NCBI GenBank assembly: GCA_903813345.2
Contig: CAIIXF020000004.1
Span: forward strand, 2,561,525 to 2,625,524
Source: Owenia fusiformis
Lineage: Eukaryota; Annelida; Polychaeta; Sabellida; Oweniidae
Reading direction: 5' to 3'
DNA: 64,000 nucleotides
Numbering within the stretch: position 1 is the stretch's first letter; each line of letters starts with the position of its first letter. The notes beneath the pieces were generated by a model that worked only from the letters and a program-made list of their open reading frames with translations, had not been told where the DNA came from and did no database searches. Made by a program: the position numbers and the translations under genes. This document shows positions 24,221 through 37,535 of the stretch, one piece after another.

Positions 24221-25290
24221 CTTACTGTCGATCATGCTGCTCCAGGAATAATGAGTCATCTGTGCAAAGCATAATCAAGGTGGTAGAAGCAAATGAGAAC
24301 CAATTTAGATTGAAAATCCTGAACCATCTTGATTCTCAAGGTTTCAATTGCTCCAACTGTATACATGTAATAACATGGAAGTCGAAGATGATAATAAGCT
24401 CCATTAAATACTTACTATGGAGGTGATGACTTATGACATCAGAAAGAGTTTATCATAAATATCAAGAATACTTGACTGGTTGAAAGAGATGCTAAAAGAT
24501 AAAGTAAAAGTGAAATTGATTCCAATATTGAGATTTTAAAAATCTATTTCTCTTTTTTGGTGCATAAATACAAAGGAGGTTACTTTGCTGGGGCTTCTTA
24601 ACTCTTCTATCTACATCTAGGGATACAATTGGTTCCTGTACAAAGTACAATCAATTCCCTTGATACTATGTGAAGTATCGGGTGCTAGACTAGCAGTGAA
24701 ACATTATCTCCAATTCCGTAGGGACAATAGGGGCGTAGCCAGCTTTCGCCAAAAATGTTTTTGTTTTCAGTCAGGAGGATGCGACTGTGGCATAAAAAAG
24801 CTAAAAATTAAGATCTATCTTGAATTTTACAAATCTTGATTCAACTTCCTTCAAAATCATCCTTGGCCCAAGAGTAATTCATTGCATTACATCTGCTATG
24901 AAAGCAGTGAAGGACCGATCTTGAAGGATGCTTCAAAATAGGGCTAGAAGCTTAAAATAAAAAGCATTTTATAAAACTCTTCTTCTGTCTCATGGTTATA
25001 TTTTTATTGGTTATGGGGGGGTGCGAACCCATTGCACCCCCTGGCTAAGCCTATGGACAAGATGTATTATTTTGACATAGTAAACAAAACATACACATCT
25101 TGTTATGTTCTACAGACTACAACTGAACAATTTATGACATATATACAATACAAAGTGTGCAAACTGCAACCAGGCTCTGAGAAACTCTGGCTCTTAATCA
25201 TTTGGTGTTACAATTTGTTATTATATAGCTAATTATTTGCAGCAACAATAGGAGTCTTGTTGCAGTTTACATAGACCCTGTACTATAAAG
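24221..25290. other. Spacer, nothing recognised
   Basis: Short open frames at 24193-24426 and 25032-25232 show no domain. A GGGGTGCGAACCC / CATTGCACCCCCTGGC stretch near 25020-25045 resembles the end of a degraded MITE. Confidence 0.3.
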
Positions 25291-26145
25291 CATGTACACC
25301 CCTCCATAAGTTTGGCAACTGGAAGTTATTATATGATAGCATATCAAAGCCTGTCAATGTTTAAAACTTGATTATGCTCCTTATTAGTACACATACATGT
25401 ATTTCCTATTGCTGACCACATATACCCTTAATGGTTTTATGGTTTATGGCAATGATAAGCTGTAAAAATATAAAATGATAGATAATGAATATGTTTAGCA
25501 TATTATGATGTCACATATAGTGTTAAGATTTATTTAGAATAACACTTTTTCCTATAATGATACATATTTTCTATTTGACCCTAGCAAAAAGTTCAACAAC
25601 TGAAATTTAAGGTGCTACGCCCCCTTTCTTGAATTTTTAGGGGAAGGTAAAGAGAAAAATCAGAAAAATAGAGGCATGCACTTTTTATTGAAACACGCAA
25701 GAAATATTTGCTAACATCATCAGTGAAGTTTTTAATCAGGTTTTATACACCATAGGCCCTTACTCTTTTTTAATGACTGATTAACTATCGACTGATTAAG
25801 AAATTTTGAGGAGAAATTATGTACTTTTAGGGACAAATTATCCCATATCTCTACCAAATTTTGTTGGATAAGACCCAAACTTTCAGGAATTCTTTATACA
25901 TGCCTTATTGATATACTAAGAATGTTTCATCACAATTGCGACATCCTCAAATGAGATATTAAATAGTTTCAAGCATATGGTCAAACCCCGACTCGAAAAT
26001 GATAAAATTTGCTGACTCAGCACTTTTGAGCCTGCTTTGCAAGAGTTCACAAACTTTTTTTACATGCCTTGGGGTCCACTACAAGAATCTAAAGTCAAAT
26101 TGAATCTAGGTGTTTTGGACACAAATCGCCTTGGCCGTAGTACTA

Positions 26146-26657
26146 TTTTCTCCATCTAAAATGTCACTCGACTTTTTGGCAATTAAAAGTCCCTGCCTGC
26201 ATGTAGTAGTCATATATTGTCATGTGCATAATTTTGAAACCATATCCTAATTATTTCACAAACCCTTTGTTGATTCTGCCACAGTTTCCAATTTGTAAAC
26301 AGCATTTAGCCTTTTTAATTGGGAACTTTTTTGAAGTTTCCAAAATGGCTGCCATGTGATTCCAGAATTAACATGAGTGTGACGTGATATCACAGTTGCT
26401 CGTTCCTAGGTAACAACAAGATCACAATTGCTCGTTTCTAGATAGCAACAAGATTTTTGATAAAATGGCACAGAATTACCCTGATTAACACCCTTAAAAT
26501 CCGATTTTCAAAGAATATATTTGGAGAAACAATAAAAGGTAAGTGGAATAAATTAGAAGATGGTTTCAAGTTACCACAGAAGTCAATGTGAAACTCAAGA
26601 ATGCTTTCTTTGACTCATAATCACAAAAAAGTCGAGTGACATTTTAGATGGAGAAAA
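26146..26657. mobile_element. 512-bp MITE with AATGTCACTCGACTTT ends
   Basis: Inverted ends TTTTCTCCATCTAAAATG and CATTTTAGATGGAGAAAA. The interior includes AACAACAAGATCACAATTGC and GAATTACCCTGATTAACACC. A second copy in inverted orientation begins at 27111 and is split by two large insertions. Confidence 0.75.
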
Positions 26658-26863
26658 GCTTAGTATCTAATTGAGAAAATTTGGAGGTAAGTTTTTGAAA
26701 AGTCAAATTACGTTTCAATCAGTAGTATAAGTATTTTCATTGCAGGTTAAGTACATTGTGGGATCCACAGCCTTTACTATCCTTTTGGAATAGTTCTCTC
26801 AAAAGCGTTAGGTCTCTCAAAAGCGTTAGGTAAAGAGGGACTCTGATAAATCAGAATGGGTTA

Positions 26864-27067
26864 CAGGCCCGTAGCCAGGGGGGGGTTCGCAGGGTTCGGG
26901 CGAACCCCCCTGGCCAAAAATTCTTTCAAAATCATGCAGTTTTTGACCATTTTGAGCACTTCTCAAGTGATTTTGGCCTAATTTGGGCCAAAATTGTCAA
27001 ATGTGAACCCCCCCTGGAAATTTTTGAAAATTGAACCCCCCCTTGGCAAATCCTGGCTACGGGCCTG
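26864..27067. mobile_element. 204-bp MITE with CAGGCCCGTAGCCAGG ends
   Basis: CAGGCCCGTAGCCAGG and CCTGGCTACGGGCCTG are perfectly inverted, flanked by GGTTA on both sides (5-bp TSD). The inside is G- and C-runs with no coding frame. Confidence 0.88.
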
Positions 27068-27278
27068 GGTTAAGTAAATTAAATTCAAAAGTAAAGAGGC
27101 TTTAACACGTAAGTTCTTCGCCAGCTAAAATGTCACTCGACTTTTTTGTGATTATGAGTCAAAGAAAGCATTTTTGAGTTTTAAATTGACTTCTGTGGTA
27201 ACTTGAAACCATCTTCTAATTTATTCCACTTACCTTTTATTGTTTCTCCAAATATATTCTTTAAAAATTGGATTTTAA

Positions 27279-28683
27279 AGATGTCATTTTAAAAGCAAAA
27301 AAGGCTCCAAAACGTAATAAAATATGTAGTTTGGATGTTCATTTATGTCTGTGGATTATATTTTATACCACAAACACTTATAAATACCTGAAATTTGCAA
27401 TAAAAGTGCCCAAAAATTGTTGTTTCGAAATTCCCCATTTTTCCTGTATCGCGCTAGTCACGTGACCCTTACGCGTAGCAGGCAATGCCTAGTATTACAG
27501 ATATTACAGTACATATTTCAACATGTTCAATATGGCAAACATCAGCGATTCTGACTCCCGGGTTCTGGGAAATGGCTATATATAAATCGGCGAGAGGGTG
27601 TTATTTAAGGAGGACAATTTAAGGAGGGGAAATATGTCCAAGTATGCCAGTAAAAGAGCAGATATGGACTTTAGACAAGTACTATGACGGAGAATCAACT
27701 AAAAAAATGTGCGTTCTGGAATGAAGACCCATTGCCATTGACTGAGAATCCCAGCGATCCTATAATCCTACTCAGTTTGAATTTAGACGCGGAAAACAGG
27801 TTATGAAAACGGGCTCTCTGCAAAGTTATCAAATTTAGAAAATATGGATCTTGTTTTTGAGTGGCTTAACAAGCATTCGGATACAAGACTTGGCGCTATC
27901 TCTTGTCAAATACACGTAGACTTGCATTGGCCATTGCAAATTGCAAAATCAGATCGTCAAATTAATCGCTTCGTTTTTAAACGTATGCTTCATATCTTCA
28001 TCCAAAACTTTAGGATTCGATAGAGATAAGTTAAAACTTGTACAGGAAGAAATGGGAGATCCTACCTTAATTTAGAATCGCTGATTTCTCTGGACAAATT
28101 CCGAGAAGAAATTGTTAAACATCGCGATCAGCTCAGACTAAACTTACATGTCGTGCATGTCACTCTGAACTCACGTGATAAAATACGGCATTTTGATTGG
28201 TTACTACTCGTGTTGTCATGACGCGAAAAACAATAGTAAACACTGAATATGTTAATGAACTGTCATATATGGAGCAATTGTCTTTCTGATTGGTTAACTT
28301 TACACGCCTCCTAAATGAATATAGTAGTCGTAGTAAATGATTCATTGATAACTCTGAAAGTGGGCGTGACCAGCTTTATTTTGACACCAAATTCAAGATG
28401 TTTCAAATAAAAATGGCCTCGCAAGACGAGGTTGAAATATCGGCAGTTTGATACTGATATGGTCTACGATAGATCAAAATTGACTGCCCCGCGTCATATG
28501 TCACGTGAGCCTATATTTGTTCAAAAATGAAAGAGATAGTGACACTTTTTAATCTTAAGTTAATACCAATATTACAAACACATATCTATTTTTTTCATTA
28601 AATATTTATTTCTTCATTATACATACATTTGTTTTACACTGCATTGATTTATTTTTGCAAAACCTTTGCTATTAGATCTTTAA
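27279..28683. other. Left part of the insertion at the TTAA site; no gene recognised
   Basis: It contains a TATATAAATCGGCGAGAG box-like stretch (27578), CTCACGTGATAAAAT palindromes near 28170 and scattered short frames without domains. The left end does not match the AGGGAATGCGAAGTTT end at the right side of the insertion, so the history is unclear. Confidence 0.35.
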
Positions 28684-28767
28684 AGGGAATGCGAAGTTTC
28701 ATGTTCTAATTTACACGCTGGCTACTTATAATCATCATCTATCACTTAAGCCCACTCATGGGACATA

Positions 28768-29700
28768 CAGTGGAGACGATAACCCCATTTAACGTGAAGT
28801 ACGGCAATTGCCATGTTGCACGACAATTGACGTGAAATTATGAAGCATAAGTGCGCATGTCAATAGATAATAACGGCGATTGCCGTCATGTCCGTCAAGT
28901 GACGTGCATTATTTTGCACGGCAATTGACGTGCAAACTATTATCTTGTAAAAGTTTCACATATTATCGGCAGGACAACAGGTAGTTATAAACTGGGAAAC
29001 TAGTGGGTAAATCATGATCTGCATCGTATGTAATAGTTATAATCATAAACATTTGCTATTGTCCGAGTTGCATTTTGAACTAACAACTATTATGATGTGC
29101 TTACGTCAATGTTTACAAGAAATATTTATTCAACAGCAAACCGGAAGTAAACAAATGATGGAAAGAAAACAAATAAATTCTGATCTAATGAGGATATGGA
29201 TTTAAATTGTTCAAAATTCATTTAAGGTAATCATTAGATCATTGTAAAGAAGGTTTAAAAACTAAATCCAGCCAGAAAAAAACGAAAAAATCGGCAACAC
29301 ACCGAGGTCAGGAAAACACTTCCGGTCAAAATGAATAGGGAAAGTAGACCCCATTTTAGTGATTTCCAGTGGTCTTTTCTCGGAATTGGGACTCACGTTG
29401 TGTTAAGAGATTAAAATACCATCGGGTCAGTAACAATTTTGAACGGCATTTTTCTCCACAATTTTGGAATGAAATACTTCCCTGGTATTTAATATATCAT
29501 TAATGTTTACCAAAGTATACGTACTATAAAAGACATATTACTTATATTGTATATATATTAAACACTAGGTCTTCTAATTAACCTGGTGTTTAAATTATGA
29601 ATGACAATGGACATTATGCTTATTGGCGTGATTCACGTCAATTTACGTGCAAAATGGCAATCTCTGTGTTACACGTTAAATGGGGTTATCGTCTCCACTG
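28768..29700. mobile_element. 933-bp MITE with CAGTGGAGACGATAACCCC ends
   Basis: The inverted ends CAGTGGAGACGATAACCCC are perfect and flanked by ACATA on both sides (5-bp TSD). The subterminal sequence is rich in GCAATTGACGTG-type words. A second copy at 40732-41403 has the same left end but lacks the right one. Confidence 0.87.
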
Positions 29701-30011
29701 ACATATCGTGTTTGAACTAACATATAATTCAAGTTCAAAGTAGCCATATCTGGATCGCTGCGGATGCCGCCATTGTTATGTATCAATGACGTCATTGATG
29801 CCTTAAAATTGATGCCTGGAAAATGTCGCTATATAATCACGTCATACTCGGATCGCAGAAATAGAACACATTTCACTGATATTTTATAACTATTTCTGTC
29901 CGCTTAACATTGTTGCCGCATGTTCATGTTCATGTCCATATCATATCATATATTTGGAAAAGTTGTTTCAATATATTCTTCATAGAAATTGAATTGTTGC
30001 AATGTATTTTT

Positions 30012-30556
30012 TTCGAGGTCTCCTCTGCCGAAGGCAGCGCAAGTAGGAGCGTAGCGACTACTTTGCGGGAGACCTCGAACCATTGATCACGTTTGCTCCT
30101 GTAATTATTCACTTCTTCACCTCTTTAAAATGTGATTTCAATCAGTTGATCAAATTTTCGGACTTTGACCTCAAATTCAAATATTAATATTTATAAGAAA
30201 AAATACTGACTCATTATTATATTTTTAAAAGTCTTTCAAATAAAGTGAAATGAAGCCAAAATCAGCTAAAATTATGCAATGTCGTAAAATGGCGTTACTG
30301 GAATATGATGCAATCACCTGTGACGTCATACATGTATTGCCATATCAAAAACTAAACAAACAATTAATATAGACTTCACTGATTGGTTTAAAGATTCTTC
30401 GCATCATTTGTGACGTCATAAACATGTTACCCAACCAACAACTAAACAAATAACAAATAGGCATATAGGTTCGTTCAGTGCCACGCTCTTGAATCAGTTA
30501 TAAACAGGATAATCAACAGATATATGATAGGGTCAGTAATTTTTTTTTGACTTGGA
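30012..30556. mobile_element. Hairpin element with TCGAGGTCTCC ends
   Basis: TCGAGGTCTCC occurs at the left, and its complement in an inner hairpin (30065-30078) and again at 30548-30558. The left hairpin (CTGCCGAAGGCAG..GTAGTCGCTACG-like) is strong. No TSD was identified. Confidence 0.4.
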
Positions 30557-31859
30557 GACCTCGACTCGAGGAGTTTGCTGCATTTTCTTGTTCAAATATT
30601 TGTATTTATTTTCTCCAATGTGATATAGTATAGGCTAGGTAGAAAAATCACTAAACTTATGAGATATCGGCTGCGCGATTCGGAAGTCATCGCATTATAT
30701 TCCACTTGAAAAATATCCACTAGAATTATTTTATATAATGATAACATTGGGTCAAAAAGGATAAATCTGTTCAAATCCTGTAAATGCTTTCTTGTATATT
30801 TAACCAATAAATGAGGTAAATGCATTAAAATATACAAAATGGCATTTACACATAAATACATTACTGTGCATCAATGGGGATTTATTTAACTTAGATTAAT
30901 GTGGCTAAGGTGTTGGCGTATTTGTGGTGAAAATAAGTAAGTTATATCATCGGCTGAACGCATCCAACAAATAGTTGCATTTACCATATTTATGTAAATA
31001 CCCGACATACCATTTAAAATATCAAAATCTATGCTAATATTCATTAATGCGCTGGTGAGCATTTACGGCACATCATCATACTGCCGCAATTGCTTTCTTA
31101 CCTAATCATAAGTGGTAGATTTCTTCAATCTGTAGTATTCTGTTCAAATATGAATAGGTGCATATTGGAGAATGAAAGAAATAAAACAAAAAGTAGTAAT
31201 CCAATGAAACAGTAACTCCCTAAAGTGTTTCGCCATTTAAATTCTGATGAAAAACGCAAACAAAACAAGGAAAAATCGATGTCGTCTAAATGATACGTAT
31301 GTAAATGTCAATCTCCTAAATACTAAGATTGGCAATAGCTTTACAAGGACATGCCACTGTCATATTTTCAAAGAATAATACGCAATGTTTAATTTTTCTC
31401 AGTTGTTAAACGACCTATTTCAATCATCCGGTAGCGACATTCGATATGACAAAAAAGCTTTTCAAAATTCAATGTTATTTCACCTTGGATCATGACAAGA
31501 GAAGGCTCATAACATTCAGTGATGCGGGGAGACGATGGGGTCGATTGTTGTATGATATTTCATTTCAACGACGATAAGGCAATTGCCGAATGGATAGTAC
31601 GCCAATAGTTTAATATTTATTTTATTATATATTTATTTTTTGCTAAAAACAATTCCTGATTTCGAGCTCGAATTTAATTATATAACATCCGTGGTAAGTA
31701 CAGTTCTACAGTATTTTCGAAATTATGATTTTCAATTTAATGGCATACAACCTTTTGTTTTTCTATATCGGAAAATAAGTGGAACTTTAAAAGCTTCAGC
31801 CACATTTGTTCAATGCGACCACACGTCGATCGTATTTCCCTGAAATCAGTAAATTTCTG

Positions 31860-32345
31860 CGGCAAACATAGGAAAACTACAGTCGACTTAAGGTCACGCA
31901 CCTTGCTGTCTACGTACACGACATATCCAGTTTTTATCAGGCGTAGAGTCGGAGTTATAACTTTTTCTTTCCTGTGGTCACTATAGATATCAACAAGCAG
32001 CAGCCAAACCGTAGGTCTCACGACGGCCGTACGTCGGGTTCACGGTCGACTTGCGGCTGCGCTTGGATTTCATAGGTTACAAATGACCTTTCCGAACCAT
32101 AGAACCCCTTGTGGATGCCTTCAAGAAAAAAACTACGCACGTAGGGCTGTCCTACGCTGATCGTGCGTCATCATTTATCAGCCGTACGGGAATCGTAGTT
32201 TTTCCTCATAATCAAGATACGCCGTACGGCTATCTTAGCAAATGTGACTGCTAGGCCTAAAATATCTTAATGCAGAAATACTTAGGCAACCGTAGAAATC
32301 CTGCTTACCACAGAAATGATAGACCGTACGGTCCCCGTAAAAATT
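31860..32345. repeat. Cluster of CCGTACGG-type palindromes
   Basis: GCCGTACG, CCGTACGG and related words occur near 32022, 32181, 32224 and 32323, with further CGTACG-like words from 31900. They are conspicuous in AT-rich DNA. No coding frame is associated with them. Confidence 0.45.
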
Positions 32346-35300
32346 TGACGTGAGGCTAAGAGTCCATGATAGTAACTGAATACGGGTTTAAAATTAAATT
32401 TTGAAATTTTAATTTCTTTGAATACCTATGTTAAAGATAAACATAAATGCAATGAATATTAAAGTACGAAGTACGTATTTTTGTAATGAGACTAGCAAAT
32501 TAAACCATTGCATTCTTGGGAAATTCAAGATGGGTTGGTTGAAATAATTTTATTATGTTTTATTCAAATAGTTTGCATTCGCCTGATAGAATTAGCATTC
32601 TCTGTTCGCATTTAGCGCTAGACCTAATAAAAGTTAAAAAGTCACGAATCCCAGATTGTTTCAAGTGTAAATAAAGAATAAATCTAACCCGCATTCCATG
32701 TCTAGATAGGTAAAAGCAATTCCGAAAATGCCGGCGTTATATTGAAATCGTTCTTTAGTATGGGTGGTATATACGTATTTTTTTAGTTCCTTTGAAATCA
32801 TTTCTTTGGTTTTGGAATAGCAACAACTCGGCATTCATTTTTTGATTCAAAAATGGCGCCACAAAACTTTTGGAATGCCAAGGCATCAATCTGGCATCAA
32901 TGACGTCATAACAATGTCGTAAAGAACCACTTTACGGTTGAAATGGCAGCTCCGTGGTCCAGTTCATATGCAAAACCCGGGGCTCAATAACAATTAAAAG
33001 ATAATGATAGAACAATAAAACTAAGTTGGATTGAAAGATTATCTTTATTCTAACTTATTATCAAGTTTAAGGGACAAAACTTCGCATTCCCTTTAAGGGT
33101 GTTAATCAGGGGACCGTTCTTGGAAACGGTCGTAACTTACGACCGGTCGTAAGTCATTGTTCTCTTACTACGACTGGCAAAAAATGCGTTTTTCGTACAT
33201 CGTCGTAACTTCCGAACGTCGTCACTATTTCCGTAAGTTACGACTTTCACTAAAAATCGGTCGTAACTTACGACCAGGGTTAGGGGTGTCTTAACTTACG
33301 ATTTGGTCGTAACTTAGCTCACTGTTCGCCATTGTGTGGCTAATTAGTTTGGACATCAATTTTTTATTCATTTTTGTATTTGGTGTAGTTGAGGATATTT
33401 TGCTGTTTGATTGGGCACTAATTATTGAATTAAGTTTTGTATTTGGTGTGATTGGAATATCTTGCACATCGAGTATACATGTTGTGCCCCACCGTCTGCT
33501 CCAAAGTATCCTTACGGTTTTGAATGTCGTGATTTTAATAAGGTGAATATGTCTGCAGAGACGTTAAAAAGCCTTCATATTCAATGAATTGAAAGAAACA
33601 TACATAAGATCACGTGACAAGCGACACAATTTCATTGGTGTCTCAACCAGAAAAGTTAAGAGAAGAATCATTGAAAAGAGTGGGAGAGAGCAATTTTAAC
33701 TGCATTCAGAGCATGGAGAGAGCATATGATTCTCAAAAGGAATCAGTTCTACGACTGCTTCGCTTGCAATCAAAATGCGAACTTTGTATATCCCTCCATT
33801 TAGCAACCGGAAAACGATGGCACAGCCGCGGACTGCGATTCGCGTAACTGTGCTACGCAGTTCAGCGCAAAAAATGAAAGGACATCCGGCAGTGCCTTCC
33901 ACATCGAAGGACAAAACTGAGAAATTTATTTAAGTGCTATTTTATTGTTTTTTACAGATAACTCTGTATCCATTGTTGTTTTGTTGATAAAAAAACACAA
34001 GCAGTTGTCCAGATTAAACTTAAACAGTAGCAAAATTTTGATTTTACCTGTAAAACCTGTACATGTAATTCAACGAAACCATACATTTGAAAAGATTTTC
34101 AACGAGTTTCTGAATATCTTATAATCTTGATTGAAACTCCAAGTATGTGTTGTGAGAATGATGTGATGATAGAATGTGTTCATGAGTCGAAAATTAGATT
34201 CAAATTGCGCATTCACAGTGAACAGTCCAGTACCCTATGCCTTTGGCTGTGCTGTGCTTGCGTTTAGCTTTATTTAAGCAACCCCGAGTGCCGTAATGCG
34301 TTTGGCAGATTGATGGAATGCAGCTGTTCTAAACTCCAATTTTCTCAGTAAAGGTACATTATCCGCTTACAAAATACCACCCAGAGATGCTATGATTTTT
34401 TTTATTACCCATCTTAAATGTTGTTAATCTCATATTCAACTTCAAAATTATATTAAAAAAGTAGAACTTGGTCTGACATTTGGAAACTTGAATTTAAGCC
34501 AGAAAAAGCAGAGTTGAACAATAATGCAAATAATTATCTTCCGATTGTTTTAATTTGGTCATGTGATTACAAGAACTGACCCTCATAAAAATCATAGTCC
34601 CTAACCTTGTATTTGCGAATTTAATTTCTGGCTGAAATGAACCAAGATAAGCAATATTGTAAAATCCCCAGAGGAGCCCCCAAATTGAAGGACTCGTTTT
34701 CCCCGATTATCTTCATTATTTCCACTAGAGATTGTTGGATACTTATCTAAAGGTATACCTTGTTTTAATTTAATGAAAAAATGATTATTTTTCGTATAAA
34801 AGTTGTGTGAGAATAAGGAGACAAGTTCAAAAGATACGAGAGATTGACGTGGGCAAAAAACCTGTATCTAAGCTTTTTGGGTGAAATGCCGAAAACATTT
34901 AAAAATTTTAAGGCATTTTCTTCATTCATTGTTGTTGGTGTTGTTGGACTGTTGGTAAACTTAGTAAAGTATGGTGTGGTTTAGAATAAATAATAATGAA
35001 GTATTTATTATTCCTCACTTGATTTCTTTGTAAATTCGATTTTTCTGATGTATTCGCTAGTTCCTCGATATTTCTTGAACTTTATGAAGCCGCTAAATAT
35101 GGCGACTATTGTTACTATTGGTTTTGTTTTTCATTAACTTTACAGATGTTTAAAACTTGATATTTACCAGGAATTCAATTGTGTAATATCATGTTCAAAT
35201 ATGCTCAGATTGCACCAGAGAGAGTGTAAATTTCAAAAATGTTTGGGGGGGGGTCTTGCTTCGCACACCGGCGCAGTTCGCGCTTAATGCGTAAACGTAA

Positions 35301-35713
35301 AATGCTCCTCCTTTGGAGTCTACAAACAGTTTGAATATAAACTTAAGTAAAAGGTGGAATAAAAAAAAAATAGAGTCGTTCGGGGTACAGAAAACGTGCG
35401 CCTAGCCCTGCGGGGTGTATTCGAGATAGGAGCCTCGGCCATATACACAGGAAAACAGGTCTTATCACAAAAATCAAAATTATGCTACAGAGACAAAAAT
35501 TTTCCCAAGATTAATTTTAAAATACAAATTACAACAGTACGAGAGACACATGCCAGAATTGCAGAAAATATGTACGAAAATAACATGCAAACACTCATCA
35601 TCCGATCTACACTCCCCTCCACGAGTATGCCAATTCTAACCCCTATCCGATCATGTGTTAAAGCGTTTTAATTTGAATTTTAAATGCCTCTGATTTTTCT
35701 CAATTTTTCAAAG

Positions 35714-36017
35714 ACTACAATAGGTCGGAAATGACATATCCGATGAATTTTTGAAGATCGACATTCCCGTATACAGTAAAATAGGAAATGGTAGGTTTGC
35801 CACAAGGAACGTCCCACATTGATATAACCCAGGAGGCGAAAAATGATTTTCAAAAATAACCCTGAAGCTCTGTAAACTAATGTACATAAAGTAAACTAGA
35901 CAATCCAACAATAGATATTCTGAATACTGATTTGCCCCGAACCCATTTTGCGTTAGTCTACATGGGAATAACGATTTTCAAAAATTCATCAAATGAATCA
36001 ATTTTCGACCTATTGTA
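35714..36017. mobile_element. ~300-bp MITE with ACAATAGGTCG ends
   Basis: CTACAATAGGTCGG at the left and CGACCTATTGTAAT at the right are inverted, and the neighbouring GATGAATTTTTGAA / TTCAAAAATTCATC stretches also pair. Confidence 0.6.
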
Positions 36018-36789
36018 ATTGAGGAATAGGAATTTAATTCAATTTACTTCTACCTTTTTCATTGCAAGTACAGTTAATGAAAACTCAAACAGTTCAATGA
36101 GGGACCTAAGGTTGCCAAACCTTTGGAGGGAAGTGAACCCATTCTCCTTTTTCTCGTTCCCGGCAATTCAATTACATACAGTATGTCTTACAAAGTATAC
36201 CCCCCTCCACTCGATGACATATTTTGATTATTCTTTTTCATTACGTAACACTTTGTTATTAGTCATTTAAAAAACAGGAACGACTTTCATTTTGTGATGA
36301 TCCATGCATTTATTACAGGTCGTTCAGACTTCCACTACTTGGCTAAAAGCAAAAAGATTTTTGCACGCTGGTGACATTGCGCCTTTTTCAAAACATCCCA
36401 TAGCTTAGAAACATATCAGTTAAAAAACATCAACAAGGCAATTACCACACAAAATATCACCACCTGCAATTTGTTACAGACGACAAACTCCAGACGCCGA
36501 CCGCCAATTGCCGCCAACAAGTGGTGACAAAAAACTAATCATTTAACCATATGGTGTACCTATTAATTTGATGATTTGTTCGTTAACGTTACGTGGCATG
36601 CCGTTTTGTTACTGTAGCCTTTATGTATTGAATATTATTATTGCTAGAATAAATTTCGAACACTGTTAAGTACTTATTAAGTATGTTTATTAAAAGTAAA
36701 TATAAAAATGATTGATACTGTATGGAAATATTCTGAAAATTCCAAATGACGCGTTGATTCTAAATTTCGTAATGGCGCACTTTTAGGCG

Positions 36790-37015
36790 TAAAAGAATCA
36801 CATGATCATCATGTCAAGGAGGATTGGAAGCCAGGGTTCCAACTCGATATTCTTTAATCTCCACGCATGCGTCATTTGCTATTCGTGTCTGTATAATTTG
36901 TACGACTGCATGGAGAATGACCCGATACTCTCCAACAAAGCTATCGCTAGGTGATTGTTTTGCAGAATATCGGTGTTGCATTCTGGGAGCCAATCCTCCT
37001 TGCATCATGTGATAT
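36790..37015. mobile_element. ~220-bp palindrome-ended MITE
   Basis: CACATGATCATCATGTCAAGG and AGGATTGG..GCC at the left pair with GGAGCCAATCCTCCTTG and CATCATGTGAT at the right. Overlapping frames on both strands (36814-37012) result from this symmetry, not from a gene. Confidence 0.6.
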
Positions 37016-37535
37016 AACTTAACTACTTACGACCGGTCGTAAGTATGGTTATTTACGACCAAGATACGACGGCTTCCAAAAACATCGCGGTCGTAACTTA
37101 CGACCTGTCGTAACTCGGTCGTAAATATTTAAACTTACGACGAGTCGTAAGTTACGACGGTCGTAAGTTACGATTGTACCAAGAACGGCCCCCAGGGTAA
37201 TTCTGTGCCATTTTATCAAAAATCTTGTTGCTATATAGAAACGAGCAATTGTGATCTTGTTGTTACCTAGGAACGAGCAACTGTGATGTCACGTCACACT
37301 CATGTTAATTCTGGAATCACATGGCAGCCATTTTGGAAATTTCAAAAAAGTTCCCAATTAAAAAGGCTAAATGCTGTTTACAAATTGGAAACTATGGCAG
37401 AATCAACAAAGGGTTTGTGAAATAATTAGGATATGGTTTCAAAATTATGCACATGACAATATATGACTACTAAATGCAGGCAGGGACTTTTAATTGCCAA
37501 AAAGTCGAGTGACATTTTAGCTGGCGAAGAACTTA

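Larger units (their letters stand above)
20955..26285. mobile_element. Large imperfect foldback with ~1-kb inverted arms
   Basis: The left arm (about 20955-21800) and right arm (about 25400-26285) are inverted copies. They share ACTACGGCCAAGGCG, CCCCAAGGCATGTAAAAAAA, AAAGCAGGCTCAAAAGTG and CCCTAAAAATTCAAGAAAGG. The interior holds other elements (21945-22140, 23091-23740, 23836-24220). No transposase is visible. Confidence 0.6.
28684..33092. mobile_element. 4.4-kb element with AGGGAATGCGAAGTTT ends at TTAA sites
   Basis: 16-bp inverted ends (AGGGAATGCGAAGTTT / AAACTTCGCATTCCCT with small changes just inside), each next to TTAA, the target of piggyBac- and Kolobok-type transposons. No intact transposase: the longest frames (30592-30861, 31737-32021 minus) match nothing I know. 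It hosts the 28768-29700 element and a hairpin element near 30012-30556. Confidence 0.6.
33110..37192. mobile_element. 4.1-kb PIF/Harbinger-like element with CAG target duplication
   Basis: Inverted ends GGGACCGTTCTTGG and CCAAGAACGGCCCC are flanked by CAG on both sides, a 3-bp TSD. Subterminal regions on both sides carry many ACTTACGACCGGTCGTAAGT-type palindromes. No transposase is recognised; frames at 33334-33546, 33614-33847 and 35396-35671 have no known domain. It contains smaller inverted-repeat elements at about 35714-36017 and 36790-37015. Confidence 0.65.
27111..37534. mobile_element. Second copy of the AATGTCACTCGACTTT MITE, split by nested insertions
   Basis: Ends AAGTTCTTCGCCAGC and GCTGGCGAAGAACTT are inverted. 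The MITE pieces are 27111-27278, 33093-33109 and 37193-37534, which together match the 26146-26657 element. The breaks fall at a TTAA (27275-27278 / 33093-33096) and at a CAG (33107-33109 / 37193-37195). This dates the nested insertions after the MITE. Confidence 0.75.

Noticed and set aside
36814-37012. Open frames on both strands of nearly equal extent
   Set aside because: They come from the palindromic MITE at 36790-37015.
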